Shown here in pieces: positions 34,098 to 42,620 of a DNA stretch of 64,000 bases; the stretch's first letter is position 1; each line of letters opens with the position of its first letter. This DNA is from Streptomyces sp. NBC_01288 (lineage in GTDB: Bacteria > Actinomycetota > Actinomycetes > Streptomycetales > Streptomycetaceae). A program made the position numbers and the translations under genes. The stretch lies in contig NZ_CP108427.1 in the NCBI RefSeq assembly GCF_035982055.1, positions 8,245,001 through 8,309,000 of the forward strand, in the 5' to 3' direction. The notes beneath the pieces are model-generated. The model was not told where the DNA came from and did no database searches. It saw only the letters and a program-made list of their open reading frames with translations.

Positions 34098-35288
34098 ATG
34101 GCTGCGTCCCCGAAGTTGCCCCCCTTCGACCCCGCCGACCCCCTCGGCATCGACGACCTGCTCGACCCCGAGGACCTCGCGATCCGGGACACCGTCCGGG
34201 CGTGGGCTGCCGACCGGGTGCTGCCGTACGTGGCGGAGTGGTACGAGAAGGGGGAGTTGCCCGGGATCCGGGAGCTCGCCCGGGAGCTCGGTGGCATCGG
34301 GGCGCTCGGGATGTCGCTCGACGGGTACGGCTGTGCCGGGGCTTCCGCCGTCCAATACGGGCTCGCCTGCCTGGAGTTGGAGGCGGCCGACTCCGGGATC
34401 AGGTCGCTCGTGTCCGTGCAGGGGTCCCTCGCGATGTACGCCGTCCATCGCTTCGGGAGCGAGGAGCAGCGGCAGGAATGGCTGCCCCGCATGGCCTCCG
34501 GTGACGTCATCGGCTGCTTCGGGCTCACCGAACCCGACCACGGTTCCGACCCCGGCGCCATGCGCACCTACGCCAAGCGCGACGGCGGTGACTGGGTCCT
34601 CAACGGCCGCAAGATGTGGATCACCAACGGGTCCGTGGCCGGCGTCGCCGTCGTATGGGCGCAGACCGACGACGGGATCCGTGGGTTCGTCGTACCCACC
34701 GACGCGGCTGGCTTCTCCGCGCCCGAGATCAAGCACAAATGGTCACTCCGCGCATCCGTCACCAGCGAACTCGTCCTCGACGACGTCCGGTTGCCCGCCG
34801 ACGCCGTGCTGCCGGAGGTCGTAGGACTGAAGGGGCCGCTCGGCTGTTTGTCGCACGCTCGTTACGGAATCGTGTGGGGTGCGATGGGCGCGGCGCGCGC
34901 TTCCTTCGAGTCCGCGGTCGCGTACGCGAAGACGCGGGAGCAGTTCGGGCGGCCCATCGGCGGCTTCCAGCTCACCCAGGCCAAGCTCGCCGACATGGCG
35001 GTCGAACTGCACAAGGGGATTCTGCTCGCCCATCACCTGGGGCGGCGCATGGACGCCGGGCGCCTGCGTCCCGAACAGGTCAGCTTCGGCAAGCTGAACA
35101 ACGTACGAGAGGCCATCGAGATCTGTCGTACGGCGCGGACGATCCTCGGTGCCAACGGGATCTCACTGGAGTACCCGGTGATGCGGCACGCGACGAACCT
35201 GGAGTCGGTGCTCACGTACGAGGGCACCGTCGAGATGCACCAGCTCGTGCTGGGCAAGGCGCTCACCGGACTCGACGCCTTCCGCTAG
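34098..35288 (+). CDS. Acyl-CoA dehydrogenase, glutaryl-CoA-dehydrogenase-like
   Basis: A 396-residue FAD enzyme that introduces a double bond into an acyl-CoA. FGLTEPDHGSDP and WVLNGRKMWITNG bind the flavin and substrate, YAKTREQFGRPI is the second family block, and the catalytic base lies in the C-terminal TYEGTVEMHQL (Glu of YEGT), as in glutaryl-CoA dehydrogenase. The substrate is inferred from overall similarity only. A 12-bp hairpin follows, shared with the convergent SepF-like gene. Confidence 0.9.
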   Translation: MAASPKLPPFDPADPLGIDDLLDPEDLAIRDTVRAWAADRVLPYVAEWYEKGELPGIRELARELGGIGALGMSLDGYGCAGASAVQYGLACLELEAADSGIRSLVSVQGSLAMYAVHRFGSEEQRQEWLPRMASGDVIGCFGLTEPDHGSDPGAMRTYAKRDGGDWVLNGRKMWITNGSVAGVAVVWAQTDDGIRGFVVPTDAAGFSAPEIKHKWSLRASVTSELVLDDVRLPADAVLPEVVGLKGPLGCLSHARYGIVWGAMGAARASFESAVAYAKTREQFGRPIGGFQLTQAKLADMAVELHKGILLAHHLGRRMDAGRLRPEQVSFGKLNNVREAIEICRTARTILGANGISLEYPVMRHATNLESVLTYEGTVEMHQLVLGKALTGLDAFR

Positions 35289-35318
35289 GAAGACCCGAAG
35301 TCCTGTTCAACCCTGCGG

Positions 35319-35347
35319 GAGGCAGGGCCGGTAAGCGGCCCTGCCTC
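35319..35347. terminator. Terminator between acyl-CoA dehydrogenase and SepF-like genes
   Basis: Perfect 12-bp arms GAGGCAGGGCCG (35319-35330) and CGGCCCTGCCTC (35336-35347) with loop GTAAG. The right arm overlaps the stop codon of the minus-strand gene, so it serves both directions. Confidence 0.85.
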
Positions 35348-35786
35348 AGCTCTGGTTGAAGAACCCGTCCTCACGGCGCACGGCGGGGTCGCCGCTGACG
35401 ATCTCCGTGTTGGCGGGGGTCAGCAGGAAGACACGGTTCGCGACCCGCTCGATCGTGCCGCGCAGGCCGAAGGTGAGGCCCGCCGCGAAGTCGACCACGC
35501 GCTTGGCGTCGGTCGCCTCCATCGCCGTGAGGTTCACGATCACCGGGACCCCTTCCCGGAACAGCTCGCCGATCGCGCGGGCGTCGCGGAAGCTGTCCGG
35601 GGTGACCGTGCCGATGCGCCGGCCCTTCACCTCGGCGACGTCCTCCGCCACCTTCACCCGCGGATCCGTGACCCAGGCATCCCCGGGCTGCTCGGTCCCT
35701 TCGGAGTAGTCGTCGTCGTAGTAGCGCTCGTCGTCGTTGTCGTCAACGAGTCCAAGCCAAGCACTCGCCTTGCGTACCGATCCCAT
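35346..35786 (-). CDS. SepF paralogue (SflA-type)
   Basis: A 146-residue SepF-family protein. It begins MGSVRKASAWLGLVDD, an amphipathic membrane-targeting helix, then an acidic linker with YYDDDYSEG, and the SepF core KGRRIGTVTPDSFRDARAIGELFREGVPVIVNLTAMEATDAKRVVDFAAGL (shown in parts here only as GVPVIVNLTAME and RVVDFAAGLTFGL). Classical SepF anchors and bundles FtsZ at the septum. This copy is outside the division cluster and next to an acyl-CoA dehydrogenase, the location of the S. coelicolor paralogue linked to branching. GGAGG precedes the ATG. Confidence 0.9.
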   Translation of the reverse strand: MGSVRKASAWLGLVDDNDDERYYDDDYSEGTEQPGDAWVTDPRVKVAEDVAEVKGRRIGTVTPDSFRDARAIGELFREGVPVIVNLTAMEATDAKRVVDFAAGLTFGLRGTIERVANRVFLLTPANTEIVSGDPAVRREDGFFNQS

Positions 35787-36119
35787 GGACGCCTCCTCTC
35801 ACAGCGGTCTTACTTGCTTTCCGCATCCCTATGGTCATCCATGATGCGGATCGCGCGCCAAGTGGATAGACGCCGCGCGGGGGGTTTGTGACGCTACTGG
35901 TGCACAGCCAATACGTCGAGGGCCCCCGTGTATCAAGGGTGTTGCTGGACAAGGCTGCTGACTGAGAGTGAAATATGATTCTTCCCGGCGTCCGGGTGAC
36001 GGCTGGTGCGTACGGGTGAACGAGGTGGTCGATACGAAGCGGCTGCTCAACGCCCGGTCAGTTGCCATATCGATCTCCGGATGCCCAGTCAGATGTCGTT
36101 CACGCCACGGGGGGTTGTC
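35787..36119. promoter_or_regulatory. Divergent intergenic region of the SepF-like and DUF5685 genes
   Basis: No supported gene. It must contain both divergent promoters. CCGCATC near 35820 pairs with GATGCGG near 35845. The right half contains a fairly AT-rich stretch (GAGAGTGAAATATGATTC, near 35965) suitable for a promoter of the DUF5685 gene. A run of six G (36109-36114) acts as its ribosome-binding site. No operator is convincing. Confidence 0.35.
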
Positions 36120-37325
36120 GTGTTCGGAATGGTCCGGCCTTGCAGTCACAGACTCGGTGAGAACCTCAAGACCCAGTGGATGGCGCATTTGTGCGGGCTG
36201 TGTCTCGCGCTGCGCGGGGATCACGGGCAGTTCGCGAGGGTTGTCACCAACTACGACGGTTTGCTCCTCTCGGTTCTGACGGAGGCTCAGGTCGAGCGCG
36301 CGGGCGGCGGATGGCGTCGTACGGCCGGACCCTGCCCGTTGCGCGGGATGCGGACCGCGTCCGTCGCGCGGGGCGAGGGGGCGCGGCTCGCGGCGGCCGT
36401 CTCGCTGGTGCTGGCCTCCGCCAAGGTGCGTGACCATGTCGCCGACGGGGACGGGCTGCTGGCCCGCAGGCCGGTGGCGCTGGCCGCGCGGCGGGTCGCC
36501 GGGAGCTGGGGGCGGGCCGGGGCGCGGACGGGTTCCGCGGTCGGGTTCGACGCCGCCGTGCTCGTCGACGCCGTGGAGCGGCAGTTCGGCATCGAGTCCC
36601 TGGCCGGACTCGGCACGCCGATCCTGACCGTCACCGAACCGACCGAGACCGCCACCGCGGCCGCCTTCGCGCACACCGCGATCCTGGCCGGACGGCCCGG
36701 CAACGCCGTACCCCTCGCCGAGGCCGGACGCCTCTTCGGACGGCTCGCGCATCTCCTGGACGCCGTGGAGGACCAGGAAGCCGATGCCGCGTCGGACGCC
36801 TGGAACCCCCTCACGGCGACCGGCACCCCGCTCACCGAGGCCCGCCGGCTCGCCGACGACGCGCTGCACGGGATACGGCTCGTGCTGCGGGAGACGGAGT
36901 TCACGGACGGCAAGCTGGCGCATCTGCTGCTCGCGCACGAACTGGGGCGCTCGGTGGACCGGGCCTTCGGGACGCGGTCGTGCGGGCACGGGGCCGGGAG
37001 CGGGGTCGAGCATGGGCATGGTCGCGTGCCGGAGCCGCAGGGTGCCTTCGGGCCGCCGCGGACTCCGTATCTGCCGGGTGATCCGCGGCACGCCGGCAAT
37101 CCCTACGGCGGTGAGCCCCCGCGGCCCGACGGGCGCGGGTTCTGGGCCGGGTGCGCCGTAGCCCTCGGGCTGTGCTGTACCTGCAAGGTGTGCTGCGCCG
37201 ACGAGTTCGAGGGGCCGTGGTCCGGGCGGCGGCGCGAGGGGTGCTGCTCCGACTGTGATTGCTCGTGCTGCGACGCGTGCGAATGCTGCGAATGTTGTGA
37301 ATGTCTGTCGTGCTGCGACTGCTGA
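36120..37325 (+). CDS. DUF5685 protein with a cysteine-rich C-terminal tail
   Basis: A 401-residue Streptomyces-type protein starting VFGMVRPCSHRLGENLKTQW, then MAHLCGLCLALRGDHGQ, the conserved DUF5685 beginning with an early CxxC pair. The central part is helical and all-alpha. From about residue 300 it becomes Gly/Pro-rich. The last 52 residues carry about 20 cysteines in CC, DC and EC units (CCSDCDCSCC, CECCECCECL), resembling a metallothionein. Function unknown; binding of several metal ions by the tail is plausible. The GTG at 36120 is used because it gives the conserved N-terminus and follows six G. Confidence 0.8.
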   Translation: MFGMVRPCSHRLGENLKTQWMAHLCGLCLALRGDHGQFARVVTNYDGLLLSVLTEAQVERAGGGWRRTAGPCPLRGMRTASVARGEGARLAAAVSLVLASAKVRDHVADGDGLLARRPVALAARRVAGSWGRAGARTGSAVGFDAAVLVDAVERQFGIESLAGLGTPILTVTEPTETATAAAFAHTAILAGRPGNAVPLAEAGRLFGRLAHLLDAVEDQEADAASDAWNPLTATGTPLTEARRLADDALHGIRLVLRETEFTDGKLAHLLLAHELGRSVDRAFGTRSCGHGAGSGVEHGHGRVPEPQGAFGPPRTPYLPGDPRHAGNPYGGEPPRPDGRGFWAGCAVALGLCCTCKVCCADEFEGPWSGRRREGCCSDCDCSCCDACECCECCECLSCCDC

Positions 37326-37401
37326 ATATGCCGGGCGCCGTGATCTGTTGACCGTGACGGGTCGTCACCGCCGTTGTATACGCGGCACTTGGGGATCACG
37401 G

Positions 37402-37418
37402 CCGACCTGCGAGGTCGG
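37402..37418 (+). terminator. Possible terminator of the DUF5685 gene
   Basis: CCGACCT-GCG-AGGTCGG, a 7-bp stem 75 bases after the stop. It is short and has no T tract, so the call is weak. Confidence 0.35.
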
Positions 37419-37534
37419 ACCGTCCCTGTTTCGGCGCGGTAAAACAAAAACATGATCCGGTGACCGGTGTGCCGTGTGTGTCGTTGGGCGGGAGCAGAAC
37501 CATTTCTGCCCCGGATTCGATCCCCGATCGAGCC

Positions 37535-37550
37535 TGATCGAACCCGATCA
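37535..37550 (+). promoter_or_regulatory. Inverted repeat before the conservon
   Basis: TGATCG-AACC-CGATCA, perfect 6-bp arms, ends 26 bases before the cvnA start. Further GATCGA half-copies lie just upstream (near 37526). It could be an operator of the cvnABCD operon. No protein can be named. Confidence 0.4.
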
Positions 37551-37576
37551 ACTCGCCACCCACTTAAGGCACTTCA

Positions 37577-39838
37577 GTGGACGTCACAACAAAAGCGACC
37601 ACCAGCATCCGCACCAGACTGCTGAGGATTCTGATCCTCGCCCTCGCGGTGCTGCTCGCCCTGCTCGGTATCGCGGCCGCCGACCAGATCTCCGCCTATC
37701 GCAACGCCTCCGCGACCGCCGACAACGCCCGCCTGGAAATCACCCTCCAGGGACTCGTGCACGAACTGCAGAAGGAGCGCGGGCTCACCACCGGATACGT
37801 CGGCGGCGTCCAGCAGTTCAGCGCCAAGCTGCCCGCGCAGCGCAAGGCGACCGACGCCGCGCGCGAACAGCTGGACGTGGCCCTGAAGGGGCGTGAGGAC
37901 TCCGCCGCCGGTTCCGTGCGCGAGTCCCTCGGCCGGCTCGACGGCCTCACCGGCATCCGCAAGGACGCCGACGACGCCACCGGCGTGGTGAAGGACACCT
38001 TCGACTACTTCACCAACACCATCACCGTCCTCGACCGGCTCGACCTCGGCCTCGAAGACGTCCACGACGGCAATCTGCGCGACGCCTACCAGGCACTCCA
38101 AGTCCTCGGCAACGCCAAGGAGTTCACCGGCGAGGAGCGCGCCATCGTGCTCGGCTCCGTGCGCGCCGGGAAGTTCCGCGGCGACGACTACAGCCGCTTC
38201 ATGGAGATCCGCGCCGGACGCCTCGCCGCCCTCGACGCCTTCCCCCGGTCGGCCACCGCCGTACAGGAACGGCGTCTGAACACCGCCCTGACCACGCCCG
38301 ACGCCGAGCGCGCGCTGGCGTACGAGAGCAAGGCGGTGCACGGCACCGGGAAGCTGAAGGCGAGCGCGATCCCGCCCATGGCCTGGTGGGACTCGATGAC
38401 CTCCACCATCAACGGGATGCGGAACGTCCAGATCGCCCTCGGCACCGATGTCGAGAACCGCGCCGCCCAGTTGGAGAGTTCGGCCCAGCGCGACCTGCTG
38501 CTGTTCCTGCTGCTCGCCCTCGCCACGGTCGTCGCGCTCGGCGCGCTGGCCCTCGACTGCGTACGGTCCGTCTCCACACCGCTCGTCGAACTCGCCCGGC
38601 AGGCACGGGAGGTGGCCGGCAGCCGGCTGCCGCAGGCGGTGGCCGCCGTACAGGACGGGTCGTCCGGGGAGGCGCCGAAGCCGCCCGCTCCGCTGGCCCT
38701 CGCTGACCGGGCCGGGGCCGAAGTACGGGAGGTGGCCGACGCGTTCGACCGGGTGCAGCGGTCCGCCTTCGAACTCGCCACCGAGCAGGCCGTGTTGCGA
38801 CGCAACGCCACCGACTCGCTGGTGAGCCTGGGGCGTCGCAACCAGAACCTGGTGCGCCGTCAGATCAGCTTCATCAACAAGCTGGAGCACGAGGACGCCG
38901 ACCCCGCGACCCTCGCCAACCTCTTCGAACTCGACCACCTGGCCACCCGTATGCGCCGCAACGCCGAAAGCCTCCTGGTGCTCGCCGGGGAGTCCAGCCC
39001 CCGACCCTGGTCCACGCCGCTGGCCGTCAACGACGTGCTGCGCGCCGCGCTGTCCGAGGTCGAGGAGTACCGCCGGGTCACCCTGCGCCGGATCGAGCCC
39101 GCGTTCGTCACCGGCTCCGTCGTCGTCGAGATCGCCCACCTGCTCGCCGAGTTGGTGGAGAACGCGCTGAGCTTCTCGCCGCCGGACTCCGACGTGGAGA
39201 TCGAGGGGCGGCGCACCAGCGCCGGCTATCTGGTCGCGATCGTCGACCACGGCTTCGGCATGGACAACCAGGCGCTCGCCGAGGCCAACGTACGACTGTC
39301 CGGCACCGCCAGCTTCATGGCCGAACCCACCCGGTTCCTGGGCCACTTCGTGGTCGGCGCGCTCGCCCGCAAGTGCGGCATCGAGGTACGGCTCGGCGAG
39401 GCACCGGCGGCCGGTGTGGTCGCCCGGGTGCTGATCCCCGCGGGGCTGCTGACGGAGAAGGAGGTCGAGGAGGGGCCGGCGGTGCCCGCCCCGAGGAAGG
39501 CGGAGGCGGAGAAGATGGAGAGCCCGGAGCCCGAAGCGGTGGTCGCCCCGGTCGCCGCCAAGGGCGGTTCGTCCGCCGCGCGCACCCGCAACGGCCTGGT
39601 CAAGCGGCCGCAGCGCAGCGGTATCGCGGCGGCGGTGAGCGAGACCGACCGGACCGGCAGGCCCGCACCCACCACACCGCCCAACCCGGAACGGACCCCC
39701 GAGCAGGTCTCCGGGATGCTCTCCACCCTGCGCAGCGCCCACATGCGGGGCGGGATCAGCGTCGAGAAGGAGAAGCAGCAGAAGAGCGAGAAGAGTGCCG
39801 CGAAGAACGTCGAGACGAACGAGGGTGCCGCCAAGTGA
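37577..39838 (+). CDS. cvnA: Conservon CvnA: nitrate-sensor-type membrane histidine-kinase-like protein
   Basis: A 753-residue membrane sensor. A first helix (14-36), an extracellular all-helical domain of the NIT type (about 50-300, KERGLTTGYVGG), a second helix (about 305-328), a coiled region, and an HATPase domain with ELVENALSFSPPDS (N box, near 525) and DHGFGM (G1, near 557). The histidine box is absent, which is typical of CvnA. The last 180 residues are disordered. CvnA signals to the GTPase CvnD through CvnB and CvnC. AAGG lies seven bases before the GTG. Confidence 0.92.
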   Translation: MDVTTKATTSIRTRLLRILILALAVLLALLGIAAADQISAYRNASATADNARLEITLQGLVHELQKERGLTTGYVGGVQQFSAKLPAQRKATDAAREQLDVALKGREDSAAGSVRESLGRLDGLTGIRKDADDATGVVKDTFDYFTNTITVLDRLDLGLEDVHDGNLRDAYQALQVLGNAKEFTGEERAIVLGSVRAGKFRGDDYSRFMEIRAGRLAALDAFPRSATAVQERRLNTALTTPDAERALAYESKAVHGTGKLKASAIPPMAWWDSMTSTINGMRNVQIALGTDVENRAAQLESSAQRDLLLFLLLALATVVALGALALDCVRSVSTPLVELARQAREVAGSRLPQAVAAVQDGSSGEAPKPPAPLALADRAGAEVREVADAFDRVQRSAFELATEQAVLRRNATDSLVSLGRRNQNLVRRQISFINKLEHEDADPATLANLFELDHLATRMRRNAESLLVLAGESSPRPWSTPLAVNDVLRAALSEVEEYRRVTLRRIEPAFVTGSVVVEIAHLLAELVENALSFSPPDSDVEIEGRRTSAGYLVAIVDHGFGMDNQALAEANVRLSGTASFMAEPTRFLGHFVVGALARKCGIEVRLGEAPAAGVVARVLIPAGLLTEKEVEEGPAVPAPRKAEAEKMESPEPEAVVAPVAAKGGSSAARTRNGLVKRPQRSGIAAAVSETDRTGRPAPTTPPNPERTPEQVSGMLSTLRSAHMRGGISVEKEKQQKSEKSAAKNVETNEGAAK

Positions 39839-40263
39839 CCACTGTCGACACCCCGCACGACTCGCAGACCTTCAACTGGCTGCTCGCCAACTTCGTCAAG
39901 AGCACCGACGGCGTGCGGGACGCGGTCGCCGTCTCCTCCGACGGGCTGCTGATCGCCGTGTCGGACGGGCTCGGACGGACCGAGGCCGACCATCTCGCCG
40001 CGATCGTCTCGGGGTTGAGCAGTCTGGCGCGCAGCGCGTCCAAGCGGTACAGCTTCGACGGGGTCAAGCTCATCATGATCGAGATGGGCCGGGGTTTCCT
40101 GCTCGTCTCGGCGATCCAGGACGGCAGCTGTCTCGGTGTCCTCGCCGACAGCAGCGGTGAACTGGGCCTCGTCGGCTACGAGATGGCGGTGCTCGCGGAA
40201 CGGGCGGGTGATCTGCTCACCCCGACGCTCATCGCCGATCTGCGGCAGGCGTTGCCACGGTGA
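39835..40263 (+). CDS. cvnB: Conservon CvnB: roadblock/LC7 protein
   Basis: A 142-residue roadblock/LC7 domain (FNWLLANFVKSTDGVRDAVAVSSDGLLIAVSDGL, conserved at positions 13-45) that usually acts as partner or GTPase-activating protein of small GTPases. Overlaps cvnA and cvnC by four bases each (GTGA), so the three are translated together. Confidence 0.93.
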   Translation: MTTVDTPHDSQTFNWLLANFVKSTDGVRDAVAVSSDGLLIAVSDGLGRTEADHLAAIVSGLSSLARSASKRYSFDGVKLIMIEMGRGFLLVSAIQDGSCLGVLADSSGELGLVGYEMAVLAERAGDLLTPTLIADLRQALPR

Positions 40264-40616
40264 ACGGTGAACACTCCAGGGACGTAGAACCTGACGAGGA
40301 CGCGACGTTCGTCCGGCCGTTCATCATCACCGGCGGCCGGTCCGAGCCTCTCCAGGCCGGTCTGCGGCTGGAGACGCTGGTCGTCGCCGTCGGCGTGCCG
40401 GATCCGTCGCTCACGTTCGAGCGGCGCCACATCGTCGCGGTGTGCGAACAGCCGACGACCGTCGCCGAGGTGGCGCACCGGGTCGGCGTACCCCTCGGAG
40501 TGGCCAAGGTGCTCATCTCCGACCTCGTCGTCGCCGGGCAACTCGCCTGCCGGCAACCCGCGGAGCTGCCGCTCCCGATGCTCGAAAGGATCAGGGACCA
40601 TGTCCGGGCGCTCTGA
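40260..40616 (+). CDS. cvnC: Conservon CvnC: DUF742 winged-helix-like protein
   Basis: A 118-residue DUF742 protein with FVRPFIITGGR near the N-terminus, and the helix-turn-helix segment EQPTTVAEVAHRVGVPLGVAKVLISDLVVAGQL. Its last 17 bases overlap cvnD. It is thought to link CvnB and CvnD; DNA binding is possible. Confidence 0.9.
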   Translation: MNGEHSRDVEPDEDATFVRPFIITGGRSEPLQAGLRLETLVVAVGVPDPSLTFERRHIVAVCEQPTTVAEVAHRVGVPLGVAKVLISDLVVAGQLACRQPAELPLPMLERIRDHVRAL

Positions 40617-41199
40617 CAAGATCGTGCCGCTGGCCGTGAAGATCGTGGTCAGCGGCGGCCTCGGGGTCGGCAAGACCACGTTCATCGGGGCCATTTCGGA
40701 GATCGAACCCCTCGACACGGAGGCGGCGATCACCGAAGTCTCCGTAGGCGTCGACTCGTTGGTGGGGGTCGAGGCGAAGACCACCACGACCGTCGCCCTC
40801 GACTTCGGGCGGATCACGCTCGACCCGACGATCGCGCTGTATCTGTTCGGGACGCCCGGGCAGGACCGGTTCTCCTTCCTCTGGGACGACCTGGTGGAGG
40901 GCGCGCTCGGCACGGTGGTCCTCGTGGACACCCGGCGGATCGAGGACTGTTTCCCGGCGGTCGACTACTTCGAGTCGCAGGGCGCGCCGTTCGTCCTCGC
41001 GGTGAACCGGTTCGACGGCGCGGAGCGGTTCGATGTGGACGAGGTCCGGGAGGCGTTGGGGCTGGGTGCGGATGTGCCTGTGCTGGACTGCGACGCGCGT
41101 GAACGGGGCTCTGTACGGGACGTGTTGGGCGCGTTGATGGACCGGGTGATCGGGGTTCGGGCCGCGCCACGACGTCGTACGGCTGCCCTGTCGCGATAG
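40600..41199 (+). CDS. cvnD: Conservon CvnD: Ras-like GTPase
   Basis: A 199-residue G protein with GGLGVGKTT (P-loop, about 19-27), LFGTPGQDRF (switch II) and NRFDGAE (base specificity). It completes the order A-B-C-D. GAAAGGA nine bases before the ATG supports the start inside cvnC. No cytochrome P450 (CvnE/F) follows, so this is the short conservon type. Confidence 0.93.
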   Translation: MSGRSDKIVPLAVKIVVSGGLGVGKTTFIGAISEIEPLDTEAAITEVSVGVDSLVGVEAKTTTTVALDFGRITLDPTIALYLFGTPGQDRFSFLWDDLVEGALGTVVLVDTRRIEDCFPAVDYFESQGAPFVLAVNRFDGAERFDVDEVREALGLGADVPVLDCDARERGSVRDVLGALMDRVIGVRAAPRRRTAALSR

Positions 41200-41208
41200 G
41201 GGAGGGGA

Positions 41209-41235
41209 GGGGGCCGATCCGTGAACTCGGCCCCC
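41209..41235. terminator. Terminator between the conservon and the convergent binding-protein gene
   Basis: GGGGGCCGA (41209-41217) and TCGGCCCCC (41227-41235) with a nine-base loop, in the 43-base gap between two converging genes. Confidence 0.8.
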
Positions 41236-41242
41236 TGTACGC

Positions 41243-42199
41243 CTAGTTCTTCAGTTCCGGCGGCGAGATCTGCGACTTCGCGATCGCCGAGCCCGTCGTT
41301 CCCCACTTCTTGAGGATCTTGTCGTACGTGCCGTCCGCGATGAGCTTGTTCACCGCGGCCCGGAAGGCCGGGGCCAGCTTCGTGCCCTTCTTGAAGGCGA
41401 AGCCGACGTCCAGGCGGTGGAACTCGTTGAGGAACTTGACGCCGGTCTGCTGGGCGACGGCGTAGCGGAGGCCGTTGATCGTGGACATCACGATGTCGCT
41501 GCGGCCCTGTTGGAGGGACGACCAGATCGCGCCGGACTCGCCGTAGGTCTGCACGCTGTACGCCTTCTTGCCGGCGTCCGTGCAGACCTTCTTGTTCTCC
41601 TCAAGGGTGGCCTCGAAGGTGGTGCCCGCGCCGGTCGCGACGTTCAGGCCGCACAGCTGCCCGATGTCGGTGATCTTGGCGAGCTTGCTGTCCTTGCGGG
41701 TGGCGAAGCCCTGGCCGTCGTTGATGTAGGTGACGAAGTCGATCGTCCTGCGGCGTTCGTCGGTCACGCCGAAGTTGCTGGCGCCGAAGTCGTACTTGCC
41801 GCTGTCGAGGGCCGGCAGGATCGCCTCGAAGCTGGCCTGTTCCGTCTTGAGCTTGATGCCGAGGACCTTCGCCACGGCGTCCGCGAAGTCGACGTCCTGG
41901 CCGGTCAGCGTCTTGCCGTCGTCCAGGTACGTGGTGCCGGGTGGCGTGCCGCCGACGGCCACCGCCACGGTCAGGCTCGTGGTGCCTGAGGGCAGCAATC
42001 CGGCCGCCGCCGCGTCCTTCGGGATGGCCGAGACGACGTCCGTGGTGGGGATCTTGTCGGCCTTGGCCGCCGCCGCGTTCGCCGTGGTGCCGCTCGCGTC
42101 GTCCGAGCCGGAACCGCAGGCCGTGAGGAGCAGGGCCGCCGAGGTGATCAGGGCAAAGGGTGCGAAATGCCGATAACGGGTGCGCGTGGGCGTACGCAT
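41243..42199 (-). CDS. Amino-acid-type (SBP family 3) binding lipoprotein
   Basis: The 318-residue exported receptor has a lipobox LLLTAC (Cys28), then a polar spacer with Ala/Lys, and a bacterial solute-binding type 3 domain (TLTGQDVDFADAVAKVLGIK, FGVTDERRRTIDFVTYINDGQGF, YGESGAIWSSLQQGRSDIVM). Members bind polar amino acids, cystine or related compounds. It is divergent from the permease, so the two share one control region. AGGAG lies upstream of the ATG. It probably serves the importer encoded at 42621 and 45297. Confidence 0.9.
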   Translation of the reverse strand: MRTPTRTRYRHFAPFALITSAALLLTACGSGSDDASGTTANAAAAKADKIPTTDVVSAIPKDAAAAGLLPSGTTSLTVAVAVGGTPPGTTYLDDGKTLTGQDVDFADAVAKVLGIKLKTEQASFEAILPALDSGKYDFGASNFGVTDERRRTIDFVTYINDGQGFATRKDSKLAKITDIGQLCGLNVATGAGTTFEATLEENKKVCTDAGKKAYSVQTYGESGAIWSSLQQGRSDIVMSTINGLRYAVAQQTGVKFLNEFHRLDVGFAFKKGTKLAPAFRAAVNKLIADGTYDKILKKWGTTGSAIAKSQISPPELKN

Positions 42200-42620
42200 C
42201 GTGTGCGGTCTCCTGAGAGCAAGAGTGAGCAGAACCCGAGGGGAGGGTGAGGGGTGCGCGTGTGAAGGCGAAGAAGAGTGCGGGGGAGAACGCGAGAAAC
42301 GCCCGATCAGGCGGGAGAACCGGGGATCAGGGCGTGCAGTGGGTCAGCTCAACAGGAGGAAGACCACACTCGACCGAAGTCGATGTGGGAGCGCTTGACC
42401 AGCCACTGCTGTGGATGCATGGGGTAAGTGGAACAGGCATCCGGTTGGGCGTCAACCGACTTGAGACGTACCGCTCACAGTATGGACAGCCTTGACAGCG
42501 AGGGGAAACGGCGCCGTACCCTCGGTGCACGGCCCTGCTGAGGGGCTCGGCCGTACGTCGCCACGCGGCGTTCCGTGTGAAGGCATTACCCGTGTTCGAC
42601 CGACGTCACGGAGTCTTCGC
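42200..42620. promoter_or_regulatory. Divergent control region of the transporter-monooxygenase locus
   Basis: The 421-base region between the binding protein and permease holds no supported gene. A plausible rightward promoter is TTGACA (42492-42497) with a 19-base spacer and TACCCT (42517-42522). An imperfect inverted repeat, CCACACTCGAC (42364-42374) and GTCGATGTGG (42379-42388), with one bulge, may be an operator. CGGAG (42609-42613) serves the permease start. Confidence 0.4.

Noticed and set aside
37574..39742. A 722-codon open frame antisense to cvnA
   Set aside because: Shadow of cvnA; composition and lack of start signal speak against it.
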